A stretch of DNA of 64,000 nt, taken from contig CBDCEX010000016.1 of the NCBI GenBank assembly GCA_965216025.1, positions 62,001-126,000 of the forward strand, given 5' to 3'. This document shows positions 17,562 through 26,867 of this stretch, piece after piece (positions within the stretch are counted from its first letter, which is position 1; each line of letters opens with the position of its first letter). This DNA comes from JADFQT01 sp965216025 (GTDB taxonomy: Bacteria; Chloroflexota; Dehalococcoidia; Lucifugimonadales; UBA3495). The notes beneath the pieces were generated by a model. It was given only the letters and a program-made list of their open reading frames with translations, was not told where the DNA came from and ran no database searches. A program made the translations under genes and the position numbers.

Positions 17562-19445
17562 TTAATTCTGGAAGAAGCCGGATACAGCTCGTCCCACGGG
17601 CCTGCTGGCAAAGGCCAACTCTCGGATTGGTCCCAGTAACAGCCCCCGCAACAGCAGGGCGACGCCGCTCCCCTGGGATTTAACGGTCCAGGCTATCCCC
17701 TTGCCCAGGTAGATAAAGGGAATAGATATAGCCAACCCCAGGTACTTGCCAACGAAGGCCAGGACCCGCCATAGCATCAGAAATATAGCTTTGATGACCA
17801 TTCCCAGGTACTTGCCTGCAAAGGCCAGGACCCGCCATAGCATCAGAAATATAGCTTTGATACTAATTCCCAGGTACTTGCCGGTAAACGCCAGTACCCG
17901 CCACAACGCCAGAAATACGGCTTTGATGCCCAACCCCAGGTACTTGCCCGCAAAGGACAGGACCCGCCATAGCACCAGAAACACGGCTTTGATGCCCAGC
18001 CCCAGGTGCTTGCCGACAAAGGCCAGGACCCGCCACAACGCCAAAAACACAGCTTTGATGCCCAACCCCAGGTACTTGCCGGCCCAGGCTATTGCTTAGC
18101 CCAGGTAGATGAAGGGGGTGGATATAGCCGGCGCCAGGTACTTGCCCGCAAAGGCCAGGACCCGCCCCAGGGACAGAAACACGGCTTTGATGACCATTCC
18201 CAGGTACTTGCCTGCAAAGGCTAGGACTCGCCACAACGCCAGAAACACGGCTTTGATGCCGAGCGCCAGGTGTCTGCCCGCCAAGGCTAGGACCCGCCAT
18301 AGCATCAGAAACACAGCTTTGATCCCCAACCCCAGGTACTTGACGGCAAAGGCTATTGCTTTGCCCAGGTAGATGAAGGGGGTGGATATAGCCAGCCACA
18401 GGTACTTGCCGGCAAAGGCTAGGACCCGCCATAGCATCAGAAACACAGCTTTGATGCCCAACCCCAGGTACTTGCCTGCAAAGGTCAGGACCCGCCATAG
18501 CATCAGAAATATGGTTTCGATGCCCAACGCCAGGTACTTGCCTGCAAAGGCCAGGGGCCGCCACAACACCAGAAACACGGCTTTGATGCCCAACCCCCGG
18601 TACTTGCCTGCAAAGGTCAGGACCCGCCATAGCATCAGAAACACGGCTTTGATGCCCAGCCCCAGGTGCTTGCCGGCAAAGGCTATTCCCTTGCCCAAAT
18701 AAATGAAGGCGATGGATATAGCCGGCCACAGGTTATTGCGAACAAAGGCCAGGACCCGCCATAGCACCAGAAACACGGCTTTGATGCCCAACCCCAGGTA
18801 CTTGCCTGCAAAGGCCAGGACCCGCCACAACGCCAGAAACACGGCTTTGATGCCGAGCGCCAGGTGTCTGCCCGCCAAGGCCAGGACCCGCCATAGCATC
18901 AGGAACACAGCTTTGATGCCCAGCCCCAGGTGCTTGCCGGCAAAGGCCAGGACCCGCCATAGCACCAGAAACACGGCTTTGATGCCCAGCCCCTGGTGCT
19001 TGCCGGCAAAGGCTATTCCCTTGCCCAAATAAATGAAGGCGATGGATATAGCCGGCCACAGGTTATTGCGAACAAAGGCCAGGGCCTTGCTCGCTAACCG
19101 TGCCGCCCATGTCCTGAGCCAGATGAACCCCATCGCGCCCAAATCCGGCATCCCCAAAGCGGTGGTTCCAATCAAGCTGAAGGTCCACCACGCCCGCCAA
19201 GAAATGACAGCAGCCGCCACGACAAGGGCAGTGGAAAATCCCAGGATGATATCGTTAAGCGTGGCCAGGGACGCCGCATCCCCAAAGTGCTCCCGATATT
19301 GCATCTGTTCAACTATGCTGCCCCTGAACTGGACAGCCACCAGTAGTGAGCCAATAAAGAGCAGCAGCGCCAGCCAAGACCAGCGCCCCGGCCTTGACCA
19401 CTGGATGGCATGGGAGGTGATTCCGTTAAGGCTTTGGGCCTCCAT
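17562..19445 (-). pseudogene. hydrophobic 22-residue-repeat membrane protein, one internal TAA
   Basis: From the ATG at 19445 the protein has an N-terminal membrane region (WLALLLFIGSLLVAVQF; GFSTALVVAAAVISW), then many copies of a 22-residue unit of the form LGLGIKAVFLxLWRVLAFAGKY, broken at intervals by a variant, AISTPFIYLGKAIAFAGKYL. A TAA at 18096-18098 replaces the AAA (Lys) found at the same place in other units (YLG-stop-AIAWAGKYLG); the same frame then runs on to 17562, ending AVSGFFQN. The total is about 627 residues. The units are hydrophobic with regularly spaced Lys/Arg, so they could form stacked re-entrant or amphipathic helices. I know no family with this repeat. Confidence 0.8.
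17700..19075. repeat. 66-bp coding tandem repeat array
   Basis: About twenty units of 66 bp are visible, each carrying variants of AGGACCCGCCATAGC, CAGAAACACGGCTTTGATGC and CCAGGTACTTGCC on the plus strand. A 60-bp variant unit with CCCAGGTAGATGAAGGGGGT occurs four times at irregular intervals. Because 66 is a multiple of three, long open frames appear in other frames and on the other strand; these are shadows. Several 150-330 bp blocks recur almost unchanged (for example around 18660-18760 and 18990-19090), which points to recent unequal recombination. Confidence 0.9.
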
Positions 19446-19637
19446 GGCCTATGTACCTCCTACCAACCGATTACGAATTTTCCGGAGTGTATGTCAAACC
19501 GATGAGGGTCCACACACAGGCTAGCATGAGGGTGCGGCGCCGGTCTGGGTAATTAGTTGAAGGTGAGTTGCGGTTGGGTTGTAGTTGGGTTGTGGAATGC
19601 TGGGGCTTTCAGGTTGAAAGGGGGTCTGAAAAGCGGT
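19446..19637. other. intergenic, no gene seen
   Basis: This separates the kinase-PQQ gene from the repeat protein gene. A short direct repeat GGTTGGGTTGTAGTTGGGTT is present near 19570. No clear promoter was found. Confidence 0.5.
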
Positions 19638-20125
19638 TCAGCGCCACTGGAACGCCACAATCGAAGCCCGCACCGGTGGGCCGCCAGCCTGCTTTCCCCT
19701 ACGCCGGTTTGGACCGGCTGGAATTTGCAGGTAAAGAGCGGAGGCTATCGGGGCCAAGGGCATCAGTCCCCCATGCGACGTTCCTTCCGGCTCTAGGGAT
19801 GATATTCCCCCGCTGTCCGGTATCAGGGACATCAGCTTCCACCCTGACGCGCTTTTCTTATCCCCGCCTGGCTGGCTGGTTGTCAAGAAAAGAATTGATC
19901 CATCCGCTCCCGCGACGCCGCTGAGCGGTATGCTGTTGTTCGGGAGACTCATTGTCTGGCCCAGCTCACCGGTTGCCAGGTCCACCCTGGTGATCCAACC
20001 CTGCTGAGCACGGCCATCGCCAAAATATTCCCCCAGGAAACAGAACAGCTCATTCTCGGCATCCACCAGAAAATTACTTCTGGAATATCCCGGATCAAGC
20101 CGGGTATTATTAACTTCAACCATCC
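19638..20125 (-). pseudogene. 3' end of Ser/Thr kinase-PQQ gene (rest at 51398-53152)
   Basis: This 3' part encodes a beta-propeller-like C-terminal region (VDAENELFCFLGEYFG, WITRVDLATGELGQTMSLP, GADGSILFLTTSQPGG). It is cut by the left end of an IS630 copy at TA 20126-20127. Reading from the other half, the codons across one TA are TGG ACT AGG ATG GTT, giving LALRWTRMVEVNNT in frame. The two pieces therefore belonged to one gene before IS630 inserted and before 29.3 kb was inserted into that IS630. Confidence 0.82.
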
Positions 20126-20186
20126 TAAACCAAAGCTAAGGTGAAACCTACATAAAGCGAACCCGAAGAGGAGTTGCGATATTCTG

Positions 20187-20872
20187 GTGTGCCAGGCATG
20201 TTGTGCATCTTGGAGGTGAAAGTCCTCTGCGGGCCGTGATGACCGGAACCGCTAGCCTAAGCAAGGGTGTCCACCGTGAGGTGGAATCTGAAGGAAGCTG
20301 ATGGCAAAACTCGGACCCGACGAACAGGAATCGGATACAAGGCCGGCGCAGTGGGGTAACCCGGCCATGGACGGGGAGGCCCGGTAGTCATCCGGACATG
20401 TGCGTTGGTAAATCCGGCGGGGACCGAGGGAAGGATGCATAGCTTACCCTGGGAGATCTCTGGGGCTGTCCCGATGGAATCGGGACTACCGCACCGGCAA
20501 CGGTGGGGGAAGGCTCCGGAGAAGTCAGCCGAGGCCATAGTAGTCCTTCCCGCACGGGAAGGATGAAGGGCCGAATCCTCTACTGCAAGGAGCCAGTCAA
20601 GAGGACTCGATGGGCGTAGAGCGGCAGCAAGGCACGGCCTAACAACTCTCCCTTCTTGAATGGAGGAAGGAGACCGTGCGCCCCGGCGTCCCTGGTGAAG
20701 GCGGAACCGGAACTGGGGTGAGCGAGGAGCAGCCAGCGACCACGGTGTCTGAACGGAAACGAGCCTTGACGGGTGGTAGCACCTGTTGAAACAGTAGAGG
20801 AAACCGCCGGATACGCTGAGTACGTCCGGTGGTGTGGGAGGACGGGGGCCGCGAGGCCCCCTCCTACCCGAT
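20187..20872 (+). ncRNA. ORF-less group II intron (686 nt)
   Basis: It starts GTGTGCCAGGCATG, the group II consensus GUGYG and conserved domain I start, and ends CTACCCGAT (AY end). Comparison with the other IS630 copies shows the exons GATATTCTG and TAAAAGAAG meet exactly at these ends. Domain V is at about 20803-20833: ACCGCCGGA pairs with TCCGGTGGT, with an upper TAC/GTA stem and a two-base CG bulge. Domain VI follows with a GGGGGCC-GCGA-GGCCCCC hairpin and an unpaired A seven bases from the 3' end, the expected branch point. There is no reverse transcriptase, so mobility would need a maturase in trans. It lies in the IS630 leader between the inverted repeat and orfA. Confidence 0.9.
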
Positions 20873-20885
20873 TAAAAGAAGTCGA

Positions 20886-21164
20886 TTGGCGGTGGTGGAA
20901 GGGATGACAGACATAGTGCAACTCCTGGAACGGTGGCAACTGGATGTAGGCGACTTACGGGAAAGGATGTATCGGGCGCCAACACCTCGGGAGCGAGAGC
21001 GATGGCATGGGCTATGGTTGTTGGCCCAAGGGTGGTCGGCCACTCAAGTGGCTGAGGCTTTGGAGAGAGAGCCTCATACCATCGGAAACTGGCTGGACAA
21101 CTTTCGCCAAGGCGGGGCCCAAGGTTTGGTCTTTGAGCAGACTGGGGGTTCCCCCCCGTCTTGA
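20886..21164 (+). CDS. IS630-like transposase orfA, copy B/C
   Basis: The product is nearly identical to the orfA of copy D and starts at TTG 20886 (LAVVEGMTDIVQ). It contains the helix-turn-helix GWSATQVAEALEREP and ends GGSPPS after the C7 run (21151-21157), overlapping the orfB start TTG at 21161. The orfB frame is cut at 21258 by the 29.3-kb insertion, so no full transposase can be made from this copy. Confidence 0.82.
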   Translation: MAVVEGMTDIVQLLERWQLDVGDLRERMYRAPTPRERERWHGLWLLAQGWSATQVAEALEREPHTIGNWLDNFRQGGAQGLVFEQTGGSPPS

Positions 21165-21258
21165 ACCGAGGTCAACAGAACCAACTGAAGTCTGCGGTGC
21201 AAAATCCGCCTGGGGAGGCGGGGATTGAATTGTCCAACTGGAACTGGAAAGTAGTAAG

Positions 21259-23011
21259 CCCACATTTCCCATATGGCTAAAAAGCTTTCTCAGTAATTCG
21301 TCGATGGTCTTTCAACCATTGTCTAATTATGGGCTCTTTTTGCGTGTTCCCAGCTATAATAACTCCATGATATGTCACTTTGCAGTAAGATGCCGTAGGC
21401 ATCATGGAGGCACCTGATGGGTGACGGCGAAAAAGCCCCTCTCCGGCTCCAATTCAACCCCAAAGTCCGCCTGGAATTTCACGGCTCAACCATCACCTCC
21501 GACCCTGGTCTTCTTGCCTTTCGAGAGTTTGATGATGCCTTGGGCCTTACCGAAATCGCTGAGGACTACCTCCAGGAAAGCCGTACCGGACGCAATATCC
21601 TTCACCACCTGGTTCCGCTGCTAAGACAGTCGATCTACAGCCGCTTGGCCGGCTACGACGACACCAATGACGCAGTGCGCCTTTCCCAAGACCCAGCCAT
21701 GCGAGTGATCGTGGGATGGCAAGGCTCGGAGCGGAAAGGAGCCAGCACCAGTGAGATGGGCCGGTTCGAGACGGAGTTCCTGACCCAAGAGGACAACCTG
21801 AAGGGGCTGGCACGAATAAATACCCAGTGGGTGGAACGAGCTATGGCCCATACCCTACACCGGCGAGTAATCCTGGATATGGACAGTTCCGAGAGTCCAG
21901 TGCACGGCCAGCAGGAGGGAGCAGCCTATAACGGCCACTTTGAATGCGTCTGCTATCACCCTCTCTTTCTGTTCAACCAGTTCGGGGATTGTGAAGCAGC
22001 TAAGCTACGGTCAGGCAACGTCCACAGTGCCGATGATTGGCAAGAAGTCCTTGATCCGGTGGTGGAGCGTTATTTGACAGCAGCGGTCAGGCTGCTGTTT
22101 CGTGCTGACGCCGCCTTCGCCAAGCCGGAGATATACGATTATCTGGAAGCAAGAAACATCGGCTACGCCATCAGGCTGCGGTCCAACCAGGTGCTGCAGC
22201 GGGAGATAGCGCCCCGGCTAATACGGCCTACGGAGTGGCTTTCCCCGAAGCCTATCGTCTCCTATCATGACTTCGTCTACCAGGCCCAGAGCTGGAACGT
22301 TGCTCGGAGAGTGGTCTCTAAGGTGGAGTGGCACCAGGGAGAACTGTTTCCCAGAGTGGGCTTCATCGTCACCAATCTGAGCTATCCAAACATCGGGATA
22401 GTCCGCTTTTACAATGGCCGAGGCACCGCGGAGCAATGGATAAAAGAAGGCAAGTACGCCCTGAACTGGACCAGGTTGTCCTGCCACAAGTTCGTGGCCA
22501 ATCAGGTCAGGCTGGAGTTGTTCGTACTGGCTTACAACCTGGGCAACTCCATGAGAAGGCTAGCCTTACCGGAGGCAATGAAGCACTGGTCGTTGACCAG
22601 TCTGCAGACCAGGATGATCAAGACTGGAGGACGGTTGGTGCGCCATGCCGGAAGGCTGGTGTTTCAGCTTGCTGAGGTGCTGGTGAGCCGGGAAATGCTA
22701 GGCGGGATACTGGAACGAATTGGTCGGCTTAGGCTGGCTCCTGGCTAGTCCACTTTAGGAGCGTCGGGATTGGTTACGGTTACGGGGTCGCACAGGGCAA
22801 AAGAGCTTCCCAAGGGCGAAACTTGGGCGTAGACCAACGGCTTGGGGCTTTTACGCTTGGCAGTACAGTGGGTGCCCACTGAAAGCGGGGACTTTGAGTG
22901 AATCAGGCCGCATCAGACCGCATTTGACGCCCTTGGAATGCGGGATTATATTTGGCGGTATCCCCGCGGGAGCTATATCCAGGAAAGGTGGTTTGATCTG
23001 GGGAATCCCGG
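21259..23011 (+). mobile_element. IS1380 element, copy 1
   Basis: It is about 1753 bp. The left repeat is CCCACATTTCCCATATGG; the right repeat, read inward, is CCGGGATTCCCCAGATCA. Copy 2 has CCCGTATTCCCCATTTGG and TCGGGATTGCCCAGTCC at the same places. The flanks do not match each other (GTAAG left, CTTAG right). A TATAAT-like sequence before the gene (about 21356-21361) may serve the transposase. The 260 bases after the stop codon are conserved in part in copy 2 and hold no ORF. Confidence 0.87.
21417..22748 (+). CDS. IS1380 family transposase
   Basis: This intact 443-residue protein starts MGDGEKAPLRLQFNPKV and carries the typical IS1380 features: GLLAFREFDDALGL near the N-terminus, LDMDSSESPVHGQQEGAAYN (first D), LLFRADAAFAKPE (second D) and GTAEQWIKEGKYAL (E). 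It is the only unbroken IS1380 transposase in the window, so it is the likely agent of the 29.3-kb transposition, acting in cis on its own left end. Confidence 0.93.
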   Translation: MGDGEKAPLRLQFNPKVRLEFHGSTITSDPGLLAFREFDDALGLTEIAEDYLQESRTGRNILHHLVPLLRQSIYSRLAGYDDTNDAVRLSQDPAMRVIVGWQGSERKGASTSEMGRFETEFLTQEDNLKGLARINTQWVERAMAHTLHRRVILDMDSSESPVHGQQEGAAYNGHFECVCYHPLFLFNQFGDCEAAKLRSGNVHSADDWQEVLDPVVERYLTAAVRLLFRADAAFAKPEIYDYLEARNIGYAIRLRSNQVLQREIAPRLIRPTEWLSPKPIVSYHDFVYQAQSWNVARRVVSKVEWHQGELFPRVGFIVTNLSYPNIGIVRFYNGRGTAEQWIKEGKYALNWTRLSCHKFVANQVRLELFVLAYNLGNSMRRLALPEAMKHWSLTSLQTRMIKTGGRLVRHAGRLVFQLAEVLVSREMLGGILERIGRLRLAPG

Positions 23012-23169
23012 CTTAGATTCCTCGCCTTCACGACCCTTCGGCTCTGAATGACATCATTCTTCATGCTAGGGCGTATTCCCTAGCGAAAATTTGTACACCC
23101 TTGTCAGCCCTTAAAAAAGAGAGGGACATCCTGATCCCGCTCTAAAAGCTACCCAGATTAGCCATACCC

Positions 23170-24108
23170 ATGGTAATGGAACGAAAAGCCAAGTTCGGGG
23201 TCCGGGTCCATCAGAGCGGCTACAGCTTTGAAGACCTGAAGGCTATCTTTACCCAGGCCGACCGGCTGGGCTATTACTCGGCGACGCTGTACGACCTGCT
23301 CAACATTCCGGCTCTAGAATGCTGGACCACTCTTTCCGCGCTGGCCGCCGTAACCGAGCGTATCAGGCTGGCGCCCATGGTGCTGGCCAACCTCTACCGC
23401 CCGCCCGCCCTGCTGGCCAAGATGAGCGCCACGCTGGACGGGATCAGCGACGGCAGATTGGAGCTGGGTATAGGCGGCGGCGGCGGTCGCGGCGACCATC
23501 TAGCCTCCGGCATCCCTTTCCCCAGCACCTCACAGCGGGTGGACATGCTGGAAGAGGCGGTGGAGCTGATCAAGCGGCTGTGGGTGGAGGACAAAGTCGA
23601 TTTTTCCGGGCGTTATTATCACCTGAAGCAAGCGTCGGTACGACCGGCGCCGGTCCAAAAACCCCATCCGCCGGTGATCATTGGCGGGCACGGAGAAACC
23701 TATCTGCTGCGGGCCGTAGCAATGCACGCCAACATCTGCAACATCGGCTCCGGGTTGACTTTGGAGGAGCACCAGCAAAAGCTGGCGGTGCTGGAACGAC
23801 ACTGCCAGGCGGTAGGCCGGGACTTTTCGGAAATTGAAGTCACCCACAATGCCGGAATACTGATAGCGGAAACATCTGCCGACCTGGAGCGGCGGGTAAT
23901 CCAGCGGGCACGAGCTATCAACCTGACTCCAGAAGCATTTCAGAAGGAGCTTTACCGCTACATTAGCGGCACGCCGGACCAGTGCGCCCGGCAGATTCAA
24001 GAGTACGTGGACCACGGTATCAGCTACTTCTTCCTGATTTTCCCGGACCCGATCAGCGCTCAGGACCTGCGGCTATTCGCGGAAGAGGTGATGCCCCGAT
24101 TCCGGTAA
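23170..24108 (+). CDS. LLM-class flavin-dependent oxidoreductase
   Basis: This 312-residue luciferase-like TIM-barrel protein has motifs RIRLAPMVLANLYRPPALLAKM, LDGISDGRLELGIGGGG (the classic GRxxLGxGxG flavin/F420 site), YHLKQASVRPAPVQKPHPPVIIGG and SGTPDQCARQIQEYVDHGIS near the C-terminus. These enzymes use FMNH2 or F420 to oxidise or reduce organic substrates; the substrate cannot be told. Start ATG at 23170 or 23176. It is followed 49 bp later by an alpha/beta hydrolase on the same strand, probably one transcript. It is carried as passenger between the IS1380 and IS701-like elements. Confidence 0.9.
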   Translation: MVMERKAKFGVRVHQSGYSFEDLKAIFTQADRLGYYSATLYDLLNIPALECWTTLSALAAVTERIRLAPMVLANLYRPPALLAKMSATLDGISDGRLELGIGGGGGRGDHLASGIPFPSTSQRVDMLEEAVELIKRLWVEDKVDFSGRYYHLKQASVRPAPVQKPHPPVIIGGHGETYLLRAVAMHANICNIGSGLTLEEHQQKLAVLERHCQAVGRDFSEIEVTHNAGILIAETSADLERRVIQRARAINLTPEAFQKELYRYISGTPDQCARQIQEYVDHGISYFFLIFPDPISAQDLRLFAEEVMPRFR

Positions 24109-24157
24109 CCCAGGCCATCAAGCCCGGGTCGCCACCGAGAAAGTCTGGAGGAATTCT

Positions 24158-24973
24158 ATGCCGAACCTAGAAATTAGCCCCGCGGCGCAGGTCTACTACG
24201 AGGACGACGACTTCACCGACCCCTGGCGGGATTCGCCGGCCATGCTCTTGCAGCACGGTTTCTCCCGCAGTGGCAAGTTCTGGTACAACTGGGTGCCACC
24301 GCTGGGTCGGGAGTTCCGAATTCTGCGCCCAGACCTGCGGGGGATGGGCCGGTCTACCATGGCGGAAAAGGATTATGAACCGGACCTGGACACCTTCGCC
24401 GGGGACATCCTCCACCTCCTGGACCATTTGGAGATACAGCGGGTGGTTTTCGTGGGAGAATCCTTTGGCGGAATCATCGGTCTGAAGTTCGCCCACGCCT
24501 TTCCCCAGCGCACCCGAGCCCTGGTCCTCTGCAATACTCCCTGCCGGCTGCCCCGGCGCCGGGGTGAGACGCCGGGTGGGGATTGGCACCAGACCATGGC
24601 CCAGGGAATCGGGGCCTGGTCCACCGCCACGATCCATATGCGACTGGACCCCCAGGTCTCGCCCCAAGGGTTGAAAGACTGGTACATCTCGGAAATGGAC
24701 CAGACTTCCTCAGCCATCGGCCGCAAGCTGCAGGCCTACTTGGACACCCTGGACTTCCGTCCCCAGCTAAAAGAGGTGCAGGTTCCCACCCTATTGCTAT
24801 CGGGCGAGGAGTCGCCTACCGCCACGGTGGAGCAGCAAAGATTCATGGCCGAGCAAATCACCGAATGCAGCCTGGTGGTGTATCCCAGGCTGGGTCACGG
24901 CATTAACGTGCTCTATCCGGAATGGTGCGCCCATCAGATTCGAGAGTTTTTGGCGCTGCACGCCGATGACTGA
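24158..24973 (+). CDS. alpha/beta hydrolase
   Basis: This 271-residue protein has the oxyanion HG (LLQHGFSRSG, about residues 33-34), DLRGMGRS, the nucleophile elbow GESFGG (Ser about 102), the acidic region around LLLSGEESPTATVE and the catalytic His in LGHGIN (about residue 249). The start is set by GGAGGAATTCT before the ATG. It could hydrolyse an ester or C-C bond, or be a haloperoxidase-like protein. Pairing with the LLM oxidoreductase upstream suggests a short degradative pathway. Confidence 0.9.
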   Translation: MPNLEISPAAQVYYEDDDFTDPWRDSPAMLLQHGFSRSGKFWYNWVPPLGREFRILRPDLRGMGRSTMAEKDYEPDLDTFAGDILHLLDHLEIQRVVFVGESFGGIIGLKFAHAFPQRTRALVLCNTPCRLPRRRGETPGGDWHQTMAQGIGAWSTATIHMRLDPQVSPQGLKDWYISEMDQTSSAIGRKLQAYLDTLDFRPQLKEVQVPTLLLSGEESPTATVEQQRFMAEQITECSLVVYPRLGHGINVLYPEWCAHQIREFLALHADD

Positions 24974-25049
24974 AGGGCCGGACCAACCAGGCCAGCCTGT
25001 ACAGATGGCCCCAGCGAGCAACGGGTTCTCTAAGCTCGACTTTGTACAT

Positions 25050-26411
25050 TCAGGCAGCGTAACACGCAGTGTCAACCAGGCGGGATAATAAAGCATGAGG
25101 AATTTTCACCATGTCTGGTGGTGGAAGCGACATGGAAAAACTCCCTGAATGTTGCCACAAGCATTGACGCACCAGGGCGATGGCATCAGAAAAAGTAGGC
25201 AAGGGTTTCGAGTACCAGGCGGTAGCACGAAGGGGAATGGTCTTCCCGGTGCCCAGGACATGGGCGGCGAGGGTGACCCAGGAGAACAGACCAAAGAGGA
25301 TGGGAGTAGTACGAGCAATGGCCAGGTCCGACCACTGACGCTGGGTCTCGATTCCCAGGTGAGCTCGGCCTTCCTGGAAGGTGACTTCCAACTGCCAGCG
25401 TAGGACGAACCACTGAATAATCTGCGGTGCCGCTACCTGGGGATCGGTACACAACAGGGCCTGGGACTTAAATTCCCCCAAGGGGTCCCGAATCAAGACC
25501 CAGCGCAAGGGGACTGGGGGAAGACCGGAATGATACCAAACAGCGGTATCCGAGGCGATTTCCAGGAGACGCTGGGCGCCGTCGTACCAGGGGACTATTA
25601 CCCTGGTCCAAGAGGTATCTGGGCACTGGAGCCGTTGCTTGAGCGTGGGCAGTCGCTGTCCCTTAAGTCGGGGACGCCCCATCTGTCCGGGAAGCCTGGG
25701 TGGGGCTGGCTCGAACAGCGCCGCATCCAGCCTAAGGCGGGTGATGAAGGTGACGGGATGCACCAGAGACTGGCAGAAATGCAACAGTTCAAGCACGGCG
25801 TAACTGCTGTCGGCCACCAGCACCAGGGGCCGGTCGGGCAGCCAGCGACGCAGCTGGAGGATAATCTGCCTGGCCCAGTCGGTGAGTTTCTTGGGCCGTC
25901 GTCCCTGGCGTTGGTAGTAGCGCTCCGAGGGTGCCAGGGCGGTGAGCACCGGCAAGGCCCAGACCCGCTGGGACCAGGGGATGAAGCTCAGCCACATCAG
26001 GCTGACCCAGCGCAGACCACTGGCTTTCACCAAATGGCTGGCACTGGAGCGTACGGCATCCCGGTAAATGCCCCGGGCGCTAATCTTGCGCCCCCAACGG
26101 CGTTCCAGGGTCTCGTCGATGCCGAAGACTAGCGGCCCCTGGCCGGTGTCCAAATGATGCAGCAATAGAAAGAGCAGAAGCTTACTCAGTTCTCGGGGAG
26201 ACCAGCGGGCCCGATTGAGCACGTGATGATACTTGGCGAAACCAGCCTCCTGGGACAATCCCAGGACCCGCAACGCCGCCGTGATGGTGCGCTTGCCTGG
26301 GGAGAGGACCGCCCCCGCCAGGAGCAGTTGAGCTTTGGACCAGGTCTGGGGACGAAACAGTGGCATGAAAGGGGCCAAAAGGCCTATAAATACAGTAGGC
26401 AGGGTAAGCAT
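25050..26411 (-). CDS. DDE transposase of IS701/IS4-like element, copy 2
   Basis: This intact 453-residue homologue of the 5405-6796 transposase has the same acidic motifs (FGIDETLERRWG, LVLVADSSYAVLELL, LEVTFQEGRAHLG). The two proteins differ at many positions, so they are related elements that diverged before arriving here and not one fresh duplication. Confidence 0.88.
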   Translation of the reverse strand: MLTLPTVFIGLLAPFMPLFRPQTWSKAQLLLAGAVLSPGKRTITAALRVLGLSQEAGFAKYHHVLNRARWSPRELSKLLLFLLLHHLDTGQGPLVFGIDETLERRWGRKISARGIYRDAVRSSASHLVKASGLRWVSLMWLSFIPWSQRVWALPVLTALAPSERYYQRQGRRPKKLTDWARQIILQLRRWLPDRPLVLVADSSYAVLELLHFCQSLVHPVTFITRLRLDAALFEPAPPRLPGQMGRPRLKGQRLPTLKQRLQCPDTSWTRVIVPWYDGAQRLLEIASDTAVWYHSGLPPVPLRWVLIRDPLGEFKSQALLCTDPQVAAPQIIQWFVLRWQLEVTFQEGRAHLGIETQRQWSDLAIARTTPILFGLFSWVTLAAHVLGTGKTIPLRATAWYSKPLPTFSDAIALVRQCLWQHSGSFSMSLPPPDMVKIPHALLSRLVDTACYAA

Positions 26412-26460
26412 TGCTGACCTTTCGTCAAGGTTGGGTCAGAGGAGCTTACCCTGCCCCTAG

Positions 26461-26631
26461 AAGTCTGGCCGGAAAGCCATTGGCCGGGTTTCGCGCTACG
26501 CCAAGCAGACGTATTCCAGTCTTATACGGCATGGTAGTGTATGCAATACGTTTCAATAACCAACTGTTACATCGACAACCGACGTTAAGAAAACGACGGC
26601 TTGGGGAGAATCGGGGTTTCCGTCCGAGTTT
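26461..26631. mobile_element. 171-bp MITE, copy 1
   Basis: The terminal repeats are AAGTCTGGCCGGAAAGCC and (read inward from the other end) AAACTCGGACGGAAACCC, 12 of 18 identical. It is flanked by CTAG at 26457-26460 and 26632-26635. A second copy of exactly the same length lies inverted at 43968-44138. It has no ORF. It interrupts the leader of the IS701/IS4-like element. Confidence 0.87.
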
Positions 26632-26685
26632 CTAGAGTCTTATTCACTTATGCCTTCAGGCAGGTTTTGTACAAAGTCGAGCTAA

Positions 26686-26867
26686 GAGCCTGTGTTAGAA
26701 GCCTTCTTTTCTTCATTGTGAGCCCCTTCCCCGGAAGGGCTGCGCTCAGGATAAACTCAGCGAAGCAATCTGAGCCCCATTGAGATTGCTGCGTCGCTGC
26801 CGCTCCTCGCAATGATTTCACACACCCTCCAAAGACAGGACCATTTCACACACCCTCCAAAGACAGG
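26686..26867. repeat. dispersed palindromic intergenic repeat
   Basis: It contains TCATTGTGAG, GAAGCAATCTGAG, CATTGAGATTGCTGCGTCG and CTCGCAATGA, the same repeat type as at 7655-7765, followed by a 21-bp direct repeat starting CATTTCACACACCCTCCA (at 26825 region, two copies). No gene. Confidence 0.55.

Larger units (their letters stand above)
20128..21258 (+). mobile_element. IS630-like element, copy B/C, left part
   Basis: It begins at inverted repeat AACCAAAGCTAAGGTGAAAC next to TA 20126-20127. It contains a group II intron, orfA and the first 98 bases of orfB (21161-21258), then stops in the middle of the codons for KVVRQF. The missing 784 bases are at 50612-51395 in the same orientation. 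Left part minus intron (445 bp) plus right part (784 bp) equals 1229 bp, against 1230 bp for the full copy D, so the two parts are one element split by the 29.3-kb insertion. Confidence 0.93.
25034..26682 (-). mobile_element. IS701/IS4-like element, copy 2, carrying a MITE
   Basis: It has the same ends as copy 1 (GCTCGACTTTGTACA) and the same TAA duplication (25031-25033, 26683-26685). It is 173 bp longer than copy 1 because a 171-bp MITE is inserted in the leader before the transposase gene. Confidence 0.9.

Noticed and set aside
17863..19059. Long alternative open frames across the repeat array, on both strands
   Set aside because: They arise because the 66-bp unit keeps all frames open; only the minus frame with an N-terminal membrane region and a start fits a real gene.
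17700..19075. Regular repeats resembling a CRISPR array
   Set aside because: The 66-bp units are contiguous with no unique spacers and keep a coding frame; no cas genes are present.
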